This document shows positions 35,611-47,610 of a stretch of DNA of 64,000 nucleotides, one piece after another. Location: positions 61,001 to 125,000 of the forward strand of contig JALIGW010000148.1 in NCBI GenBank assembly GCA_023053685.1, written 5' to 3'. The position numbers were made by a program, and so were the translations under genes. Below the pieces are notes generated by a model. The model ran no database searches. It was not told the DNA's origin and saw nothing but the letters and a program-made list of their open reading frames with translations. The DNA comes from Diadophis punctatus similis. Taxonomy: Eukaryota > Chordata > Lepidosauria > Squamata > Dipsadidae. How positions within the stretch are numbered: the stretch's first letter is position 1; the number at the start of each line of letters is the position of its first letter.

Positions 35611-37690
35611 GTCTAAACCAAGGTTTCTTAATCAGATTCAAACTAGGGTAAAGAGCAGTATCAGAAAAATAAATATTACATTTTTTAAAAAAATCCAAAT
35701 ATTTGTTGGTATTGTGCTCATTACAATTTCTGCTCTCTCTTCAATTGTATGGGATATTTCTTCGTTGAAAATATTTCGATAAAATGAGGAATGGGATGAA
35801 TATTCAGAAGTGGAAGGCTTAGGACAATAAGGGCTTTATATTTAAATAAGCTGCATCCATCCATCCATCCATCCATCCATTTCATCTTCCTGTTGATTTA
35901 GCCTTACATTCATTTCCACATTTCTGGATGGGCTTTGGACTTACCTGCTTTTTTTAAAGTCAGCATTAAAATTTTGCCTTTACAATTATGTATGAAACAT
36001 ATTTCTTGCAAGAGATTCCCCAATTCAATACAGTCTGCATGTTATTTTTAGTTTTATACAAATCTCTGGACATATATTTTTAGTAGGCAGCTGTAGTGCC
36101 AAATTTAGATGTGTGTGACTATTAATAAACAAAAAAAGTTGTAAGATGTTTCACTTCCAAAAAAATTCTAGCAGAAGATTGTATGTGTTAATGGCAGCAA
36201 AAGTAATAAAAAATATTGAAGAAGAAGAAGAAGAAGAAGAAGAAGGAGGAGGAGGAGGAGGAGGAGGAGGAGGAGGAGGAGGAGGAGGAGGAGGAGGAGG
36301 AGGAGAAGGAGGAGAAGGAGAAGGAGAAGGAGAAGATGATACAAACTTTCTGAAGTGGAAGGCTAATTACAAGCAATAAAATTAAGATACCAGCTTGTAA
36401 GACCAGCGCATAGAAAGAGAATTGTTGTTTTTCAAGAAGTGGAATTAGTCTTCACCTGGAGGATTGTGGGATTCATGGAAAATTTCAGGAGCTCTATAAA
36501 ATTGGATGAGGAAAAGCAATTAAACTTGTTTTCACTAACCTCTAACTAAATGTGAGCTTTCACTCAATAATGAACGTATGCAACAAAGAACTTCAAGGCC
36601 TTTAAAGTCCAAAAACATTTGTCAATGTCAATAAACCCCACTATCTAAAAATACTGTACCCCAAACAAGCAACTCTGGAATACATTTGATTGTTTGAAGA
36701 ACGTTTCCCTCCAAAAAGCATGTAATTCATAATGATCAATGCAGTATCATTTCAAAAGTGTTTTTTTTGGGGGGGGGGGTGTCTAACAATGGTAGTTTTT
36801 TTCAGACTCTCTAAAAGGTAAGCATGTGGCACAAAAGTTTAAGAAACCATTTCCTACATTCACAGCTTTGCTTCCAAATAAATAGGTAAATAAATAACTC
36901 TTGTTTTATTTCAATAGTGCATTTGGGATTCAAGAGAGACTGTACAATGTGTTAACAGAAACGTTAGGAAATACCAGGCTATTTTCTTGATTTGAACTCC
37001 GTGATTGCTAACATGAAAGGAATAACAAAGAGAAGAAAAAAGGAACACAAAGACACATTACTGAGATTATACCTGAGAGTAAAAACATGAGACCCGATCG
37101 TATTTATCTAAAACTTAAAGGCTTTTAAAAGGTTTATGAGAACCTTTAGAGAATATTTAACTTTTTTTTTTTTACTAATGCCGCAATTATGTTGCAGTCT
37201 AAGTAGATAATCTTTTATTTATCTTTAGATTACCAGGTAGAAGCATATTGCTGTATGTTCAAAAAAATGAGCAGCAATAGTTTCTGATTTAGCATTTGCA
37301 TTCTCTTATCTGATTTTAATGCTTTGACAAAATTGGTGCAAAAATTATTTCAATGTTGAAGCAGGTATTTTAGCACCTTATTGGCAAGTTAAAGTCATCA
37401 AAAGTTTATTAATTTTGGTGTGTTCCTATACTACTAAATAGCTTTGTTGTTGTTCACACAAAAGCACAAACACCAAGGGCTTAAGGAAATCAAATGTTTG
37501 ATGCAGTGCTTCCTATGCATTGTAGACGGCTATAGGTGTCTTACAGCACCATCTGCAAAAGGAGAGAAACTACCACCTAATCTCAGCAATAATAGCAATT
37601 GATACAAAAGCAATTGTGTCTTTCAAGCTCAACATAACTCACAATTTGCAACCAAAGTCTAATATCATGAGACAGCCCTGCAGGGTTACT
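35611..37690. other. Unassigned AT-rich DNA with two microsatellites
   Basis: (CCAT)n at about 35848-35882, the (GAA)n(GGA)n array listed separately, and a T8/G11 run near 36762-36779. No gene seen. Confidence 0.45.
36218..36335. repeat. (GAA)n to (GGA)n trinucleotide array
   Basis: About 9 GAA units pass to about 20 GGA units and then mixed GGAGAA. The Glu/Gly and Ser/Phe translations are artefacts. Confidence 0.96.
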
Positions 37691-37696
37691 GTAGAA

Positions 37697-37790
37697 CAGT
37701 CTTTCTCAAACTTGACAACTTTAAGATCTGTGGACTTAAACTCTCAGAATTCCCCAGCCAGCACATAGCTTAAATTTGCCAATTTTGAGG
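37697..37790. mobile_element. Fragment of a foldback hAT-like MITE
   Basis: Left TIR CAGTCTTTCTCAAACTTG and the block ACTTTAAGATCTGTGGACTT followed by CTCTCAGAATTCCCCAGCC match the foldback family. The right half is eroded (GCCAATTTTGAGG), so no duplication can be paired. Confidence 0.55.
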
Positions 37791-37835
37791 GGGGGAATAG
37801 GCTAATCACAACATATTCAGTATCATAGCTGTATC

Positions 37836-37905
37836 TTATTTATTTATTTATTTATTTGGGAATTCTTCTATGCCGCCCTACTCCCTAAGGACTGAGGGCG
37901 GCGAT
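37836..37905 (-). mobile_element. LINE 3' tail fragment, minus strand
   Basis: A (TTTA)n run precedes GCCGCCCTACTCCCTAAGGA, the complement-orientation equivalent of the GCCGCCC...AAAT 3' end seen at 21665 and 62035. Only the terminal ~70 bp. Confidence 0.45.
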
Positions 37906-37966
37906 CATATTACTGATGATCTTAAATCATCAGTAATAATAACTATGGTACTATGTAGACATGGTA

Positions 37967-38346
37967 CCGTATTTTGTAGTATAAGACGCACTGGAGTATA
38001 AGACACACCTTCGTTTTCAGGGAGGAAAATAGGGGGGGGGAATCTATCTACCAGGTATTGATCTGGCTAGCGTCCTTAGTCTGTTCAGCTTCAGCACATT
38101 ATTTTATCCCCTGGTTAGGGCTGAAAAAAAATTCTTCGGAGGGAGTAGCAATGAAAACAAGCCTGCAAAGGGCTGGAAAAAAACTTCTTCAGATGAAGTA
38201 GCAATGAAAAAATCCTGCATGCTGGGAAGATTGTTAGCACCTCGTTAGGGCTGGAAAAAAAAGCTACACTTGGAGTATAAGACGCACCCAAATTTTCAGC
38301 CTCTTTTGGGGGGGGAAAGGTGCATCTTATACTCCCAAAAATACGG
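37967..38346. mobile_element. TA-flanked MITE, 380 bp
   Basis: Ends CCGTATTTTGTAGTATAAGA and TCTTATACTCCCAAAAATACGG (20 bp of it inverted), with TA at 37965-37966 and 38347-38348. Shares GTATAAGACGCACC with the large element at 25867. The interior has a partial tandem repeat (GGGCTGGAAAAAAA words near 38120-38260). Confidence 0.82.
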
Positions 38347-38673
38347 TAATTGTATTTGCTTTACAATTATCATTGAGAAGTATGTTCTTTTAAAAAAAAT
38401 TACATACAGTATTTATTCAAAATGCAAAGTACAAAATTCAAAATGCTCCTTTTTGTTGCCATTGTTACACTTTCCTCTTCTGCTGCTTGCTTGAAAGAGA
38501 ACATAAGAACATAAACTAATATTCAGTCCCATCTACACCTAAGTCTTGAATTTTCTCCTTTCATTCCTGTAGATAGCCCTCATCTGGATGTCTTGGGTCC
38601 TTTAAATAATTTCCCAGTGTGAAACAACTTTCTGGGAACATGTATATGAGTGTGAATATGTGCATATACATAC

Positions 38674-38830
38674 CAGTGGTGGGTTGCTACCGGTATGGTC
38701 CAGTTCTACGAACCAATAGTGGTGGGGGTGGGAGGCTCCACCCACCCACCCACCCCGGACGCTTCTGCACATGCGCAGAAGTGTCATGTGTGTGTGAACC
38801 ATTAGTAATGGGATTTAGAACCCATCACTG
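38674..38830. mobile_element. hAT-like MITE, 157 bp
   Basis: TIRs CAGTGGTGGGTTGC and GAACCCATCACTG. Flanks ATACATAC (38666-38673) and ATACATAT (38831-38838) match at 7 of 8. Same family as 59011-59141 in opposite orientation (CCGGTA...GGTTCTACGAACCA-type text). Confidence 0.88.
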
Positions 38831-39423
38831 ATACATATGTATGCTTTTTTTCGTTTTATCTTCACCAAGGTTAAAAAGATGCTCTGGTTTCAGGAACTGA
38901 TACAATGTTCAGTTCAGAAAGTTGCTTCAAATCTGGCTATTCTCCCAGACCTGGGGGTAGGATGGGTGCTAAGCTACTGTAGGGTTGTTGTTTATTAATC
39001 TGTAATGGATAATTTGATTTAAATGTGGAAAGCACTGTAGAGTGCTTTCTGTAGAAAATGTAGAAAGCATTGAACCCTTTGATTGTGTTTTATAAGGAAG
39101 GAAATTTGGGATTGGAATGGATTTTTAAAAAGTTGATGGGGAAGAAGACAGATCAGATCAATGTAAGTAAAAAAGAAAACTACTTAACACTTTAATTTTG
39201 GGCATGACCTTAGACTCAGCCTAAAATTAACCGGGCATGCAACTGAAGCTCTGGTATCATCCATAAGAAAAGTAAATTGTCTTAGAAGAAAGGCAAAAGA
39301 AAGCTATCATAATAAAGGTGAAGTTATATTGACCCAAGCATAAATTTCTCAGATTGATTTCAATATCCAAAAGATACAAAGACATATAATGAAAAAAAAC
39401 CATTATCATTTTCCAGAGAATTG

Positions 39424-39800
39424 GTTGATTGATTGATTATATGCCGTCAAGTCATTTTTAACTGCTAGTGAGCATATACATAGATTTTCTCCATGATGAT
39501 CTATTCCTAATCTGCACTGTACTTTCAAACTCTTCAGACAGTACATTAATCTGCACTGCAACTGCTGGTGTCATCTTCTTCTCTTTCCCAGCTTTAGAGA
39601 TTTCTCCTGAGAACTGGAATTTTACATAATGTGTCCAAAATAGGACAATTTGAGCCTAGTCATTTGTGCCTCAACTGAGAACCCTCTGGGTTATTTTGTT
39701 CAATTATCCATTCATTTGTTTTCTTGATTGTCCACAGTATTCTTAGGGATCTTCTCCAACACCAAAGTTCAAAGATATCAATACTCTTCCTACCCTGAAA
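39424..39800 (-). pseudogene. RTE/BovB-like LINE ORF2 C-terminal region and 3' end
   Basis: Read leftward, the minus strand encodes IDIFELWCWRRSLRILWTIK (about 39790-39720) and, after a frameshift, a piece resembling TRLKLSYFGHIM (about 39675-39625). Both are conserved blocks near the C-terminus of RTE/BovB-type ORF2. The 3' end reads ATGACTTGACGGCATATAAT and then (TCAA)n in complement (39424-39436). Several frameshifts make it non-functional. Its 3' end resembles the tail of the SINEs at 5145 and 18230. Confidence 0.7.
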
Positions 39801-41689
39801 GAGATCATGATCAAAGCCTCTTTTTAAATGTAAAAAAAAAAGACTCATGAAATGATAATACTGATCTTCAATAAAGTAGTTTGATTGGTGAGCAAACATC
39901 TCTCAAATAACTCATTATTACCTAAAAGTAGACCCATAGGTAATCAAATTCTTAATTTGAGCACCATCCTGGGATGTTTCTTGAAATCTGGAAAAGATAA
40001 AATTACAGTTAAAAGGGCTGCGTGTTGAAGGACTAGATTAGTAAACTGATGTCATAATTGAAAGTTTTATCCAACAGTCTACTGCAGGAAATTAAAATTC
40101 TGAAATTTGATAAAATGAGAAAAGATGAGAAAAATATGTAATTTTTTAAAGAAAAAAGATTTTAAGATTCACAATTAAAAAGGAAACAGACGGTGAACAG
40201 TAAATTCCAAAGACCAATTTAGCAATTAAGATTTCCTGTAATCATAAGTAAAGTCAACTTCTACAGATAATTAGCTACCATTATACTGTAGCAATGCACA
40301 GTTCCATAAGCTTTGTAACAGATTGATCTTTTTTGTTCACGTCCTAATGTCTAATTTTAAAAAATCCAGAAATCCACCTTGGTTATTATTTTCTCAGTTA
40401 TACAAATAACTACAGTACCTTTTCATTGGACAATTTGGAACTTAGGGTATCAGGAGTAGACTAGATCCAAATTTATTTTTGATAAACAATTACAATTGAT
40501 TATGGCAGGCATACCATCCCAGCTTGCAAGCAATACCCTGAAGTTTTGATTGCAACCTACTGCTAAATTATAATGTTTAATATGATCGACAGAAAAATAA
40601 ATAGAGCACCAGCAGTGTTTGATTATACTGTTGAGGTTCTGGATAGACTTCCTTGTCTCTTTTCTTATCCTGGGTAGGATTTCCCAGATTCAAGTTACAA
40701 GGATTAACCTCCTGTAGTTCACTTCGGTTTTTGTCTTGAAGCTGCCTGAAGTTCAGGATCTACTACAGAATTTGATGGTTGGGATTATGTACTAGATCCC
40801 GGTGAAATAGACATAATATTGAAAGCTCCGAAAATAACAATATAGGCCTGTTCATAAACATAATATGCTAATTAAAATGGAAATTTGGTGCCTTCATTCT
40901 CAGAGGGTAAATAGCCAGAAAATAGCTTCCCATTTCAGTGACCCATTTTACAGGAAAACAATGACTCCCTATGAAATAGATCTTTAGTATTTCTGTCATG
41001 CTGGTTAATGTAATTGGAGAAAAATATGTCTGAACCTTGCCTAAGGAGGAAGCAAGTACATCCTTAATGAGTTTCCTTGATACTGCAACTGGCTTAAATA
41101 GAATAAGAACACAATTACGGTAAGTTTATTCAAATGTAAGAGTAAATCAGAGTGTCATTATCCATTGTTTGAGCACTGGGTTATAAAAAATATGCTTTCA
41201 TATTTGCTGCAATTGGGAGTTGGGAACTTTTTAAAGACCTGCCTGGAACAGATTGCAGCTATAAGTGAAAATGGGATGGGGGAGGGAAAGAGTTAAATCA
41301 CAGCTTTATTGATGTATGGCTTGCAAGGTTTATATTTATTTTGCCCTGCTTCACTGTAATCAGGATGGTGTCCAGCGATACAGTTACAATTAAAATGGCA
41401 TTGAAAAAAATCATCCATTATGATAACTTTAAAGTGTAGAAATGTTATTAAAAATAGGAAAACATGTATGAAATTAATTTGATGGTGCCATTCAAGTTTC
41501 AGGGAATACCAAGCAAGCCTTTTACTGTTTTTGTTTTGTTTTTAATTCAAAGTGAAGGATTAGGAATCTCAATACATCTTGTATCAGATGAAAGAAATGA
41601 GGTTAGAAGAACTCCAGAAACTAGACCATATTTTAACATGTGAATAAAGGCAGATATACAGTACATGTCCCAGGATAATGCTGCAGGAT
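39801..41689. other. Longest unassigned unique-looking stretch
   Basis: About 1.9 kb of AT-rich sequence with no microsatellite, TIR, LINE or SINE words that I recognise. It is a candidate for single-copy host DNA. Confidence 0.45.
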
Positions 41690-41800
41690 CCAATCTGCGT
41701 CCGTCATCGGGACCAAAGGTTTATTCTTCCAAGCTTTTGGGCTTGTGCTGGAGCACATCCTCAAGGAACTTCTCTCTCTCTCCAGATTGTGTATATTTTA
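41690..41800 (-). mobile_element. Weak candidate Penelope-like terminal fragment
   Basis: On the minus strand TTGAGGATGTGCTCCAGCAC precedes CAAAAGCTTGGAAGAATAAA. A perfect 6-bp stem (TGTGCT/AGCACA) follows a TGAGGA box, recalling the TGANGA plus stem II arrangement of PLE ends. Five extra bases separate the stem from the A-run, so it does not fit the hammerhead fold. Identity uncertain. Confidence 0.25.
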
Positions 41801-42418
41801 ACTAGTTATAACTAGCAAATAACAGCAATTCTATGATCTCCCAATAATCACTATCCCATTCCTCACCGTGATTAAGGTCAATTCCGAAAGAAGAGAGGAA
41901 AAGAGAAAGATAAATCACTTGCAGATTTATTTTTTGAAAATGAAAAACTCAGCCCCTAGTACTTAAAATTTCCTGGGGGAGACCTGTTTGTAAAAAAAAA
42001 TGAAGATGTCTTCATGAGCAGAATTAAAGCCACACCATTTTTTTAAATGTGTGTTACTTGCAACACACATACAATGGTTGAAGGTTTAAATCAAGTGGTT
42101 GCGCTTACCATCTTTACTTTCTGAACACAAGTACGCATGCTCACACCAAGGTTGTTTCTACCCTCTTTGCAGTTTCTACTGAAATGAAAATGAGCGTTCT
42201 TGATGCTATGATGGACTGACTCTCATCCTTGATAAAGTCCCCTCTGCCAAAAGTTGGAGTTTATCATACTCAGTATGAAATTATGAAACTAATTTATAAA
42301 ATTATGAAATTACAAAATCAACTTGTCAGAGAAGTGGATGATAGAGACCCCTTACTTCTATGTTCTATGCTCACCACTCTGAGTGTCATTGGTTGGCAAA
42401 AAGGCAAGATGTCAATTT

Positions 42419-42469
<51 letters not shown>

Positions 42470-43103
42470 AAGACAATCCATTCCTTCTTTTGACTGATAG
42501 GCTGCTGTGTGAGTCATTTCTGGTTACATTAATTTGAGCCAGGTTTTCCATCCAACCAGATTAAGCCTGCATTGCTGAGTAAGCATTCTCTTGAAACCAG
42601 GACAAGCAAGGACATAGCCTTCTAAAGCAAAAGGATTAAAAGCAGAAGGGAAAAGATTTCCAATAAATCCTAAACCAGCTGCATTATTTTAGCATTACTA
42701 AACCCAAAAAGCACACATCAGAGATAAGATAAAATCAGATCAGATAGTATTTGTCTGCTGACATGCCTACATGTCCACATCTCAGTACTTCTTTTTTTTC
42801 CTTTCAATTAAAAAAAAATAGAAGCAAGCATTCTGCATAACAGATGTCAGCCTCGGTCATCATCTTCATCTCCAAAAATAAAGCCATTTTATGAAAATGC
42901 CCTTCTCAAATTGCCAATGTTCTAAATTTGACTGCTAGGTGATTGACAGTCCCATTATTTTTATAGTAGTAGAGATTTATCAAACTTTTGAGGGAACTCA
43001 ATAAATGTCTAGTATGCTGCCTTTAATACTCCTAATGGGTATGTGTCTTATTTTGCAAAAGTGTATTGTGTCTACAATCTGTAGATAAAATATGTAACTA
43101 CAA
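41801..43103. other. Unassigned DNA around a (CA)n array
   Basis: Holds the (CA)n at 42420-42467 and otherwise AT-rich sequence. The 63-codon frame before the array has no motif. Confidence 0.45.
42420..42467. repeat. (CA)n microsatellite
   Basis: About 24 uninterrupted CA dinucleotides. Confidence 0.96.
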
Positions 43104-43105
43104 TA

Positions 43106-43705
43106 CTGTGTTTCCCTGAAAATAAGACCCTATCTTATATATATTTTTGCCACCAAAAAAGGCACCAGGTCTTATTTTCGGGGTGGTGGTGTTGTCATCC
43201 ACTGACTCACCTCACTTGTGCGTGTCACCTCCGGCCTCCTTTTCACTGTCAGAGGCCTTCAGGAACTTCTTCATCCAGGAAGGCCAGCAAGGCTTTCCTG
43301 AAGGCCTCTGTAGCCGATAACAGAGCTCTGGATCGATCTGGAGCTCTGTTATTGGCTACAGAAGCCTCAGGAAAGGCCTTTAGGAAAGGCCTCTGTAGCT
43401 GATAACAGAGCTCCGGATCGATCTGGAGCTCTGTTATTGGCTACAGAGGCCTTCAGGAAAGCCTTGCCGGCTGCAGAAGAAATGGGCCAAGGTGTGCGAG
43501 GCCTCGCTACAACTGTCCAAATGTAAGTAGTAGGGCAGCTTCACCCCCTATCCCCACCCTAGCTTAATTTTTACCTGTGCACCCTGGAGTGGGTAGGGTC
43601 TTAATTAAAGCTTATTTTGGGGGGTAGGGCTTATATTGGGCGCATGTGTAAAAATCAAGCTAGGACTTACTTTCTGAGTGGGTCGTATTTTCAGGGAAAC
43701 ACAGG
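43106..43705. mobile_element. TA-flanked DNA transposon with internal palindromes, 600 bp
   Basis: Ends CTGTGTTTCCCTGAAAATAA and TATTTTCAGGGAAACACAGG are inverted repeats with TA at 43104-43105 and 43706-43707. Subterminal AAGACC text is also inverted. The middle (43291-43463) consists of two tandem near-perfect palindromes. No transposase frame, so non-autonomous. Confidence 0.85.
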
Positions 43706-43707
43706 TA

Positions 43708-45174
43708 TGTATTTCTATATATGGTAGAAAGTGAGAAAGTGTTATAATAAGCCTTTCGCCATGTATTCAGAATAGGCCTGTATCTCTGACAATAAATAGC
43801 AATGAAACTCGTAATTGCAGGATGCTTGATATCAACTACAGAGGAACACCATATGATATTAGCTATCATTAACATGTCAGCTTTCATGCTGTTGATCAGT
43901 AGGGTACCAAATTAATTGATCTTACCGATGATACGGTATTTCATCATTTTAGATGATCTTAGGCTTCCTTGTCTATAATTTTAAAAAGCAGAGAGATATT
44001 ACTTTGGAGGGAAATCAGCAGTTTCTGAATATTGATCAAATGAGTTCTCCTGCACCAAGGTCATGCTTTAAGGATATTATACAGAATATTATAGATACCT
44101 CTTTTTGGGTGAAGAGATAACATTCTTTGGCAGATGGAAGGCCTGCAGGATATTTTGGTCATCATCAATTTGTATTCATTTGTGTTCACACTTAGTACTC
44201 CATTTACAACAGGGCTGTTGTGTTAATGCTCTCTGTTTCTGCAGTTTGTACATCATAAACCGTGGCTGCCTGCATGCCTTCTAATTTTTTCAAACTGTGA
44301 GCAGCAAACAACTGATGAAGAGAGAGAAAATGCCACAAACCAGAGAGCCAATAACCATGCTAATAATCAAACAAATTACAAGATCAGAAAATCATAGATA
44401 GAAACATAGATACTCTTCAGCCTAATCTTTTTCAGAATAACCAGTTTTATGCACAGTCCAAAAAAGGAGCAAGAAGAAATTAAAGAAATTATAGAAATGA
44501 GATAAGAAAAATGCTTCTTCATAACTTTTTATCTTTGTAAACTATCATGTCATAGACTTATTTTCTTTAAAAAACCTGACTTCTCTCATTTTGGGAGACC
44601 TCGTAGTACATTGTCCCAGGTATCTTCTATCTCATTTTCCTTATGTTAGTTTTCAATTCACTCTAGTCATAGATTAATGTGTCATCTAATATTTTTTCAT
44701 ACTTTAACTTCATGCTATTTTGCTTTGTTTCATACTTAACTTTCATTCTCATTTCACTTTTTCCCCTTTCTGCTAGGTCCATTTTTCCCAAAACTCACTC
44801 TTATTACAACTGTCTATTGAGGCTTTAAATGGTTCTAAGCAGTCACCTAGGGTGCAAAAATTTAGGTGGTACCAAACTTGAAAGGATTCCAAAATAGACA
44901 ATATGAATATAAAATCTGATGATCCTCCTCATACCCTTTTCTATTATTTTCAAAACATTTACCCACAGGTTTGCTTGAGTGGTAATGAACAACACATCAA
45001 CCAGACATTGCAAGTCCTGAAAAAAAAATTATCAATACAACTATGGACCTTAGGAAGATGATATTATTACTGGAGCAAGATAACAATCTGATAGAAAGGT
45101 ACTGAATGAGTGAGTCCATAGCTATCTACTTATCAAAGTGGAAATAACCAGAAAAGTGGTTAGTATAGCACACT
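43708..45174. other. Unassigned AT-rich DNA
   Basis: No gene, microsatellite or transposon end recognised over about 1.4 kb. Confidence 0.45.
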
Positions 45175-45182
45175 CTATACAC

Positions 45183-46242
45183 CAGTGATGGCGAACCTTT
45201 TTGGCGAAAAGGGAGCGTGCGTGCGCGCGCAAGCTCGTCTGGGCTGCAACTTGTCTGGGCTGCAACCCGAAAGAGGAGCTGCTCAGGGCGCATGCGCACA
45301 CCTGAAAATGACCTGGGTCCTGGCGCATGCATGCGCACCAGCCAGCTAGTCTTCTGGGTTTCTGGCACGCATGTGTGTGCGACGATCAGCTGGCTGGCAA
45401 ACATGCTCACGCAGGAAAACTGTTGTGGTCCGCCAGTGGCCTGTGCAGCTGGCAGCAGAGTTGGATAGCGAGGAGGCTGGGGAGGAAACTGGGCCAGGCC
45501 TGGAGTCTGGAGAAGGCTCGGTGCAAGAGGCAGGGATTCATCCAGGGCCATTGGGGAGGTCTGTTCCGCCTCCAGAACCTCCAGAGGCTGACATGAGCGA
45601 GGAAGAAGAACAAGAGGAGCTTGTTCTCAGTGCATGCATGCACAGAGCTGCCAGAAGGCAAGAACAGTTCCAGAGGAGAAGGACTACTCGGGAGTAAGGC
45701 TTGGGGATAATTGACCTCTCCCATAGCCTATATAAGTGAAGAACATGAAAGGGTTTGTTGCAGGAAGCAACGTAGTTCATATCTCGCTCTCGTCATTGCA
45801 ACTCAAGACTCAGTTTTGTTCCTGTTTGAACTTGCCAAGTTTTTCCTGCAAACTGTTCCTTGGCAGTTTTCCAAAGAAGAGCAAGGTTCGTGTGTGTGTT
45901 ATCTGCTTTTCCCTGAAAGACTTTAGTCAGACTTATTTTACCTTGTTTGGATTTATGATGACTGCTAATGAACATAATTAGCAGCCGTTACAAATAAAGA
46001 GGTTTGTGAGACACCGTTTGTGCCGTTTTATTTTATCAGGAAGCCTAGGTCAGAACAAAAATGGAAGACCAGCTCTTCCAGTTTACGGCACTGGAAGTTT
46101 ACGACACACACGAAGGCCAGCTGATCATCATGTGCGCATGTGCTCCAGAAACCTGGAAGAGGAATGGGTAACGCCACGCGTTTCAGGCGATATGTCTCCG
46201 CGTGCCACTTCGGCCATGCGTGCCATAGGTTCGTCATCACGG
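45183..46242. mobile_element. hAT-like element carrying a solo LTR
   Basis: Left end CAGTGATGGCGAACCTTTT and right end ATAGGTTCGTCATCACGG are inverted repeats with one terminal mismatch. Identical CTATACAC duplications flank them (45175-45182, 46243-46250). Without the LTR at 45421-46057 the element would be about 420 bp, non-coding and rich in GCATGCGC words. The LTR inserted after the hAT element. Confidence 0.9.
45421..46057 (+). mobile_element. Solo LTR, second copy of the 9030 family
   Basis: Begins TGTTGTGGTCC and ends AGGTCAGAACA. It matches 9030-9655 along its length by eye. Flanks AAAAC (45416-45420) and AAAAT (46058-46062) match at 4 of 5. A better-preserved TATA box (CCTATATAAG near 45727) lies about 260 bp before AATAAA (near 45993). 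The acidic frame after the start is open for 108 codons through upstream hAT sequence and shares EEAGEE..GPGLESGEG with the first copy. Confidence 0.87.
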
Positions 46243-46304
46243 CTATACACTATGCAAGAGTTAAACATAATCATAAGGCAGCCAGAATATGAGTTAGCCT
46301 AGAC

Positions 46305-46439
46305 CAGGGGTAGGCAAAGTTGGCTCTTCTATGACTCGTGGACTTCAACTCCCAGACTTTCTGAGCCAATCATGCTAGCTCAGGAATTCTGGGAGTTGAA
46401 GTCCATGAGTCATAGAAGAGCCAACTTTGCCTACCCCTG
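46305..46439. mobile_element. Foldback hAT-like MITE, 135 bp
   Basis: Ends CAGGGGTAGGCAAAGTTGG and CCAACTTTGCCTACCCCTG extend into inverted arms of about 50 bp (GCTCTTCTATGACTC, GGACTTCAACTCCCAGA). Flanks GCCTAGAC (46297-46304) and GCCTAGAG (46440-46447) match at 7 of 8. Same length and core motif as 19386-19520 but with different outer arms. Confidence 0.92.
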
Positions 46440-46447
46440 GCCTAGAG

Positions 46448-47083
46448 TACCAAAATGTCTAACGCTGGCCTGGGTGTCACATAATGCTTTTTAAATAAGA
46501 TGTTTCTCCTAAGCATGTTTGTGTTACTCTATACAACCTATCTAATGTGAAAGTCAATCATTTGTTCCAATTTTCCATCAACTAGGACATATATACATAA
46601 GATTCCATCAATCAACAATTGAGTTTGATATTAAAGTGATGGCTTACAACCATACTTCAGCAGCTTTTGAAATATAAAAGAGGGGATCTTGCTGAATCAA
46701 TTACAAAGTTTGAACCAAACACACAGGTGTGAGTTTCCTAAAAATGTAATCAATTACTAGAGCATTTATTAAACACAGATGTCTACCTTTTTTCATTTTA
46801 TTATGTTGTTACGGCACGCATAACCTTGCAAAAGATCAATAAAATGTTGAAAGCAGAAGAAGAAAATAATAAAACCACACATAATGCAAATACTGGGAAA
46901 ATGAACAAATAACCCTAGTGTGAGAATGTTTATAATTACTTTGCTAATGTTAATGATAATCACAAAGAATTTAAACATCCAAATTTAATATTTATATCCA
47001 AAATATAACTATATAATTTGGATACCTCATTTTGTTAATGTATGAAACTCTTGTAATTCACTTGAGTCTTGGCAGATTTGGTG

Positions 47084-47088
<5 letters not shown>
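46448..47088. other. Unassigned AT-rich DNA before the Penelope-like element
   Basis: No gene or repeat end recognised. Confidence 0.45.
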
Positions 47089-47393
<305 letters not shown>

Positions 47394-47424
47394 TTCTGAG
47401 GTTTTCACGGGTGTTTGTATGTAG

Positions 47425-47609
47425 GTCTTTGGGTATTCGAGTTTTCTCCCGCGTGAAATTGGAAGTGTCTTGGCGACGTTTCGATGAAGTCTCATTCATC
47501 ATCTTCAGGCTGGTGTCTTCTGCTTCCTGCTTCTAGGAGCAATGTGAGATTGCTGCTGTTTCTTCCTTTTAACTGCCAGTGGAGGTTTGAACTGATAGGG
47601 TGGGAGCTT
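47425..47609 (-). repeat. PLE terminal repeat, inverted 5' copy
   Basis: Reverse complement of 49101-49286 with a few differences (for example GGAGCTT at its right end pairs with AAGCTCC at 49101). It continues outward to 47391 (ending at GTTTTCTGAGG), sequence that the 3' copy lacks. Confidence 0.93.
47475..47508 (-). ncRNA. Hammerhead-ribozyme-like core, inverted copy
   Basis: On the minus strand CTGAAGA, then a GATGAA/TTCATC stem II with loop TGAGAC, then GAAACGTC. Identical in core to the copy at 49202-49235. Helix I pairing was not found by eye, so self-cleavage is unproven. Confidence 0.6.
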
Positions 47610-47610
47610 A

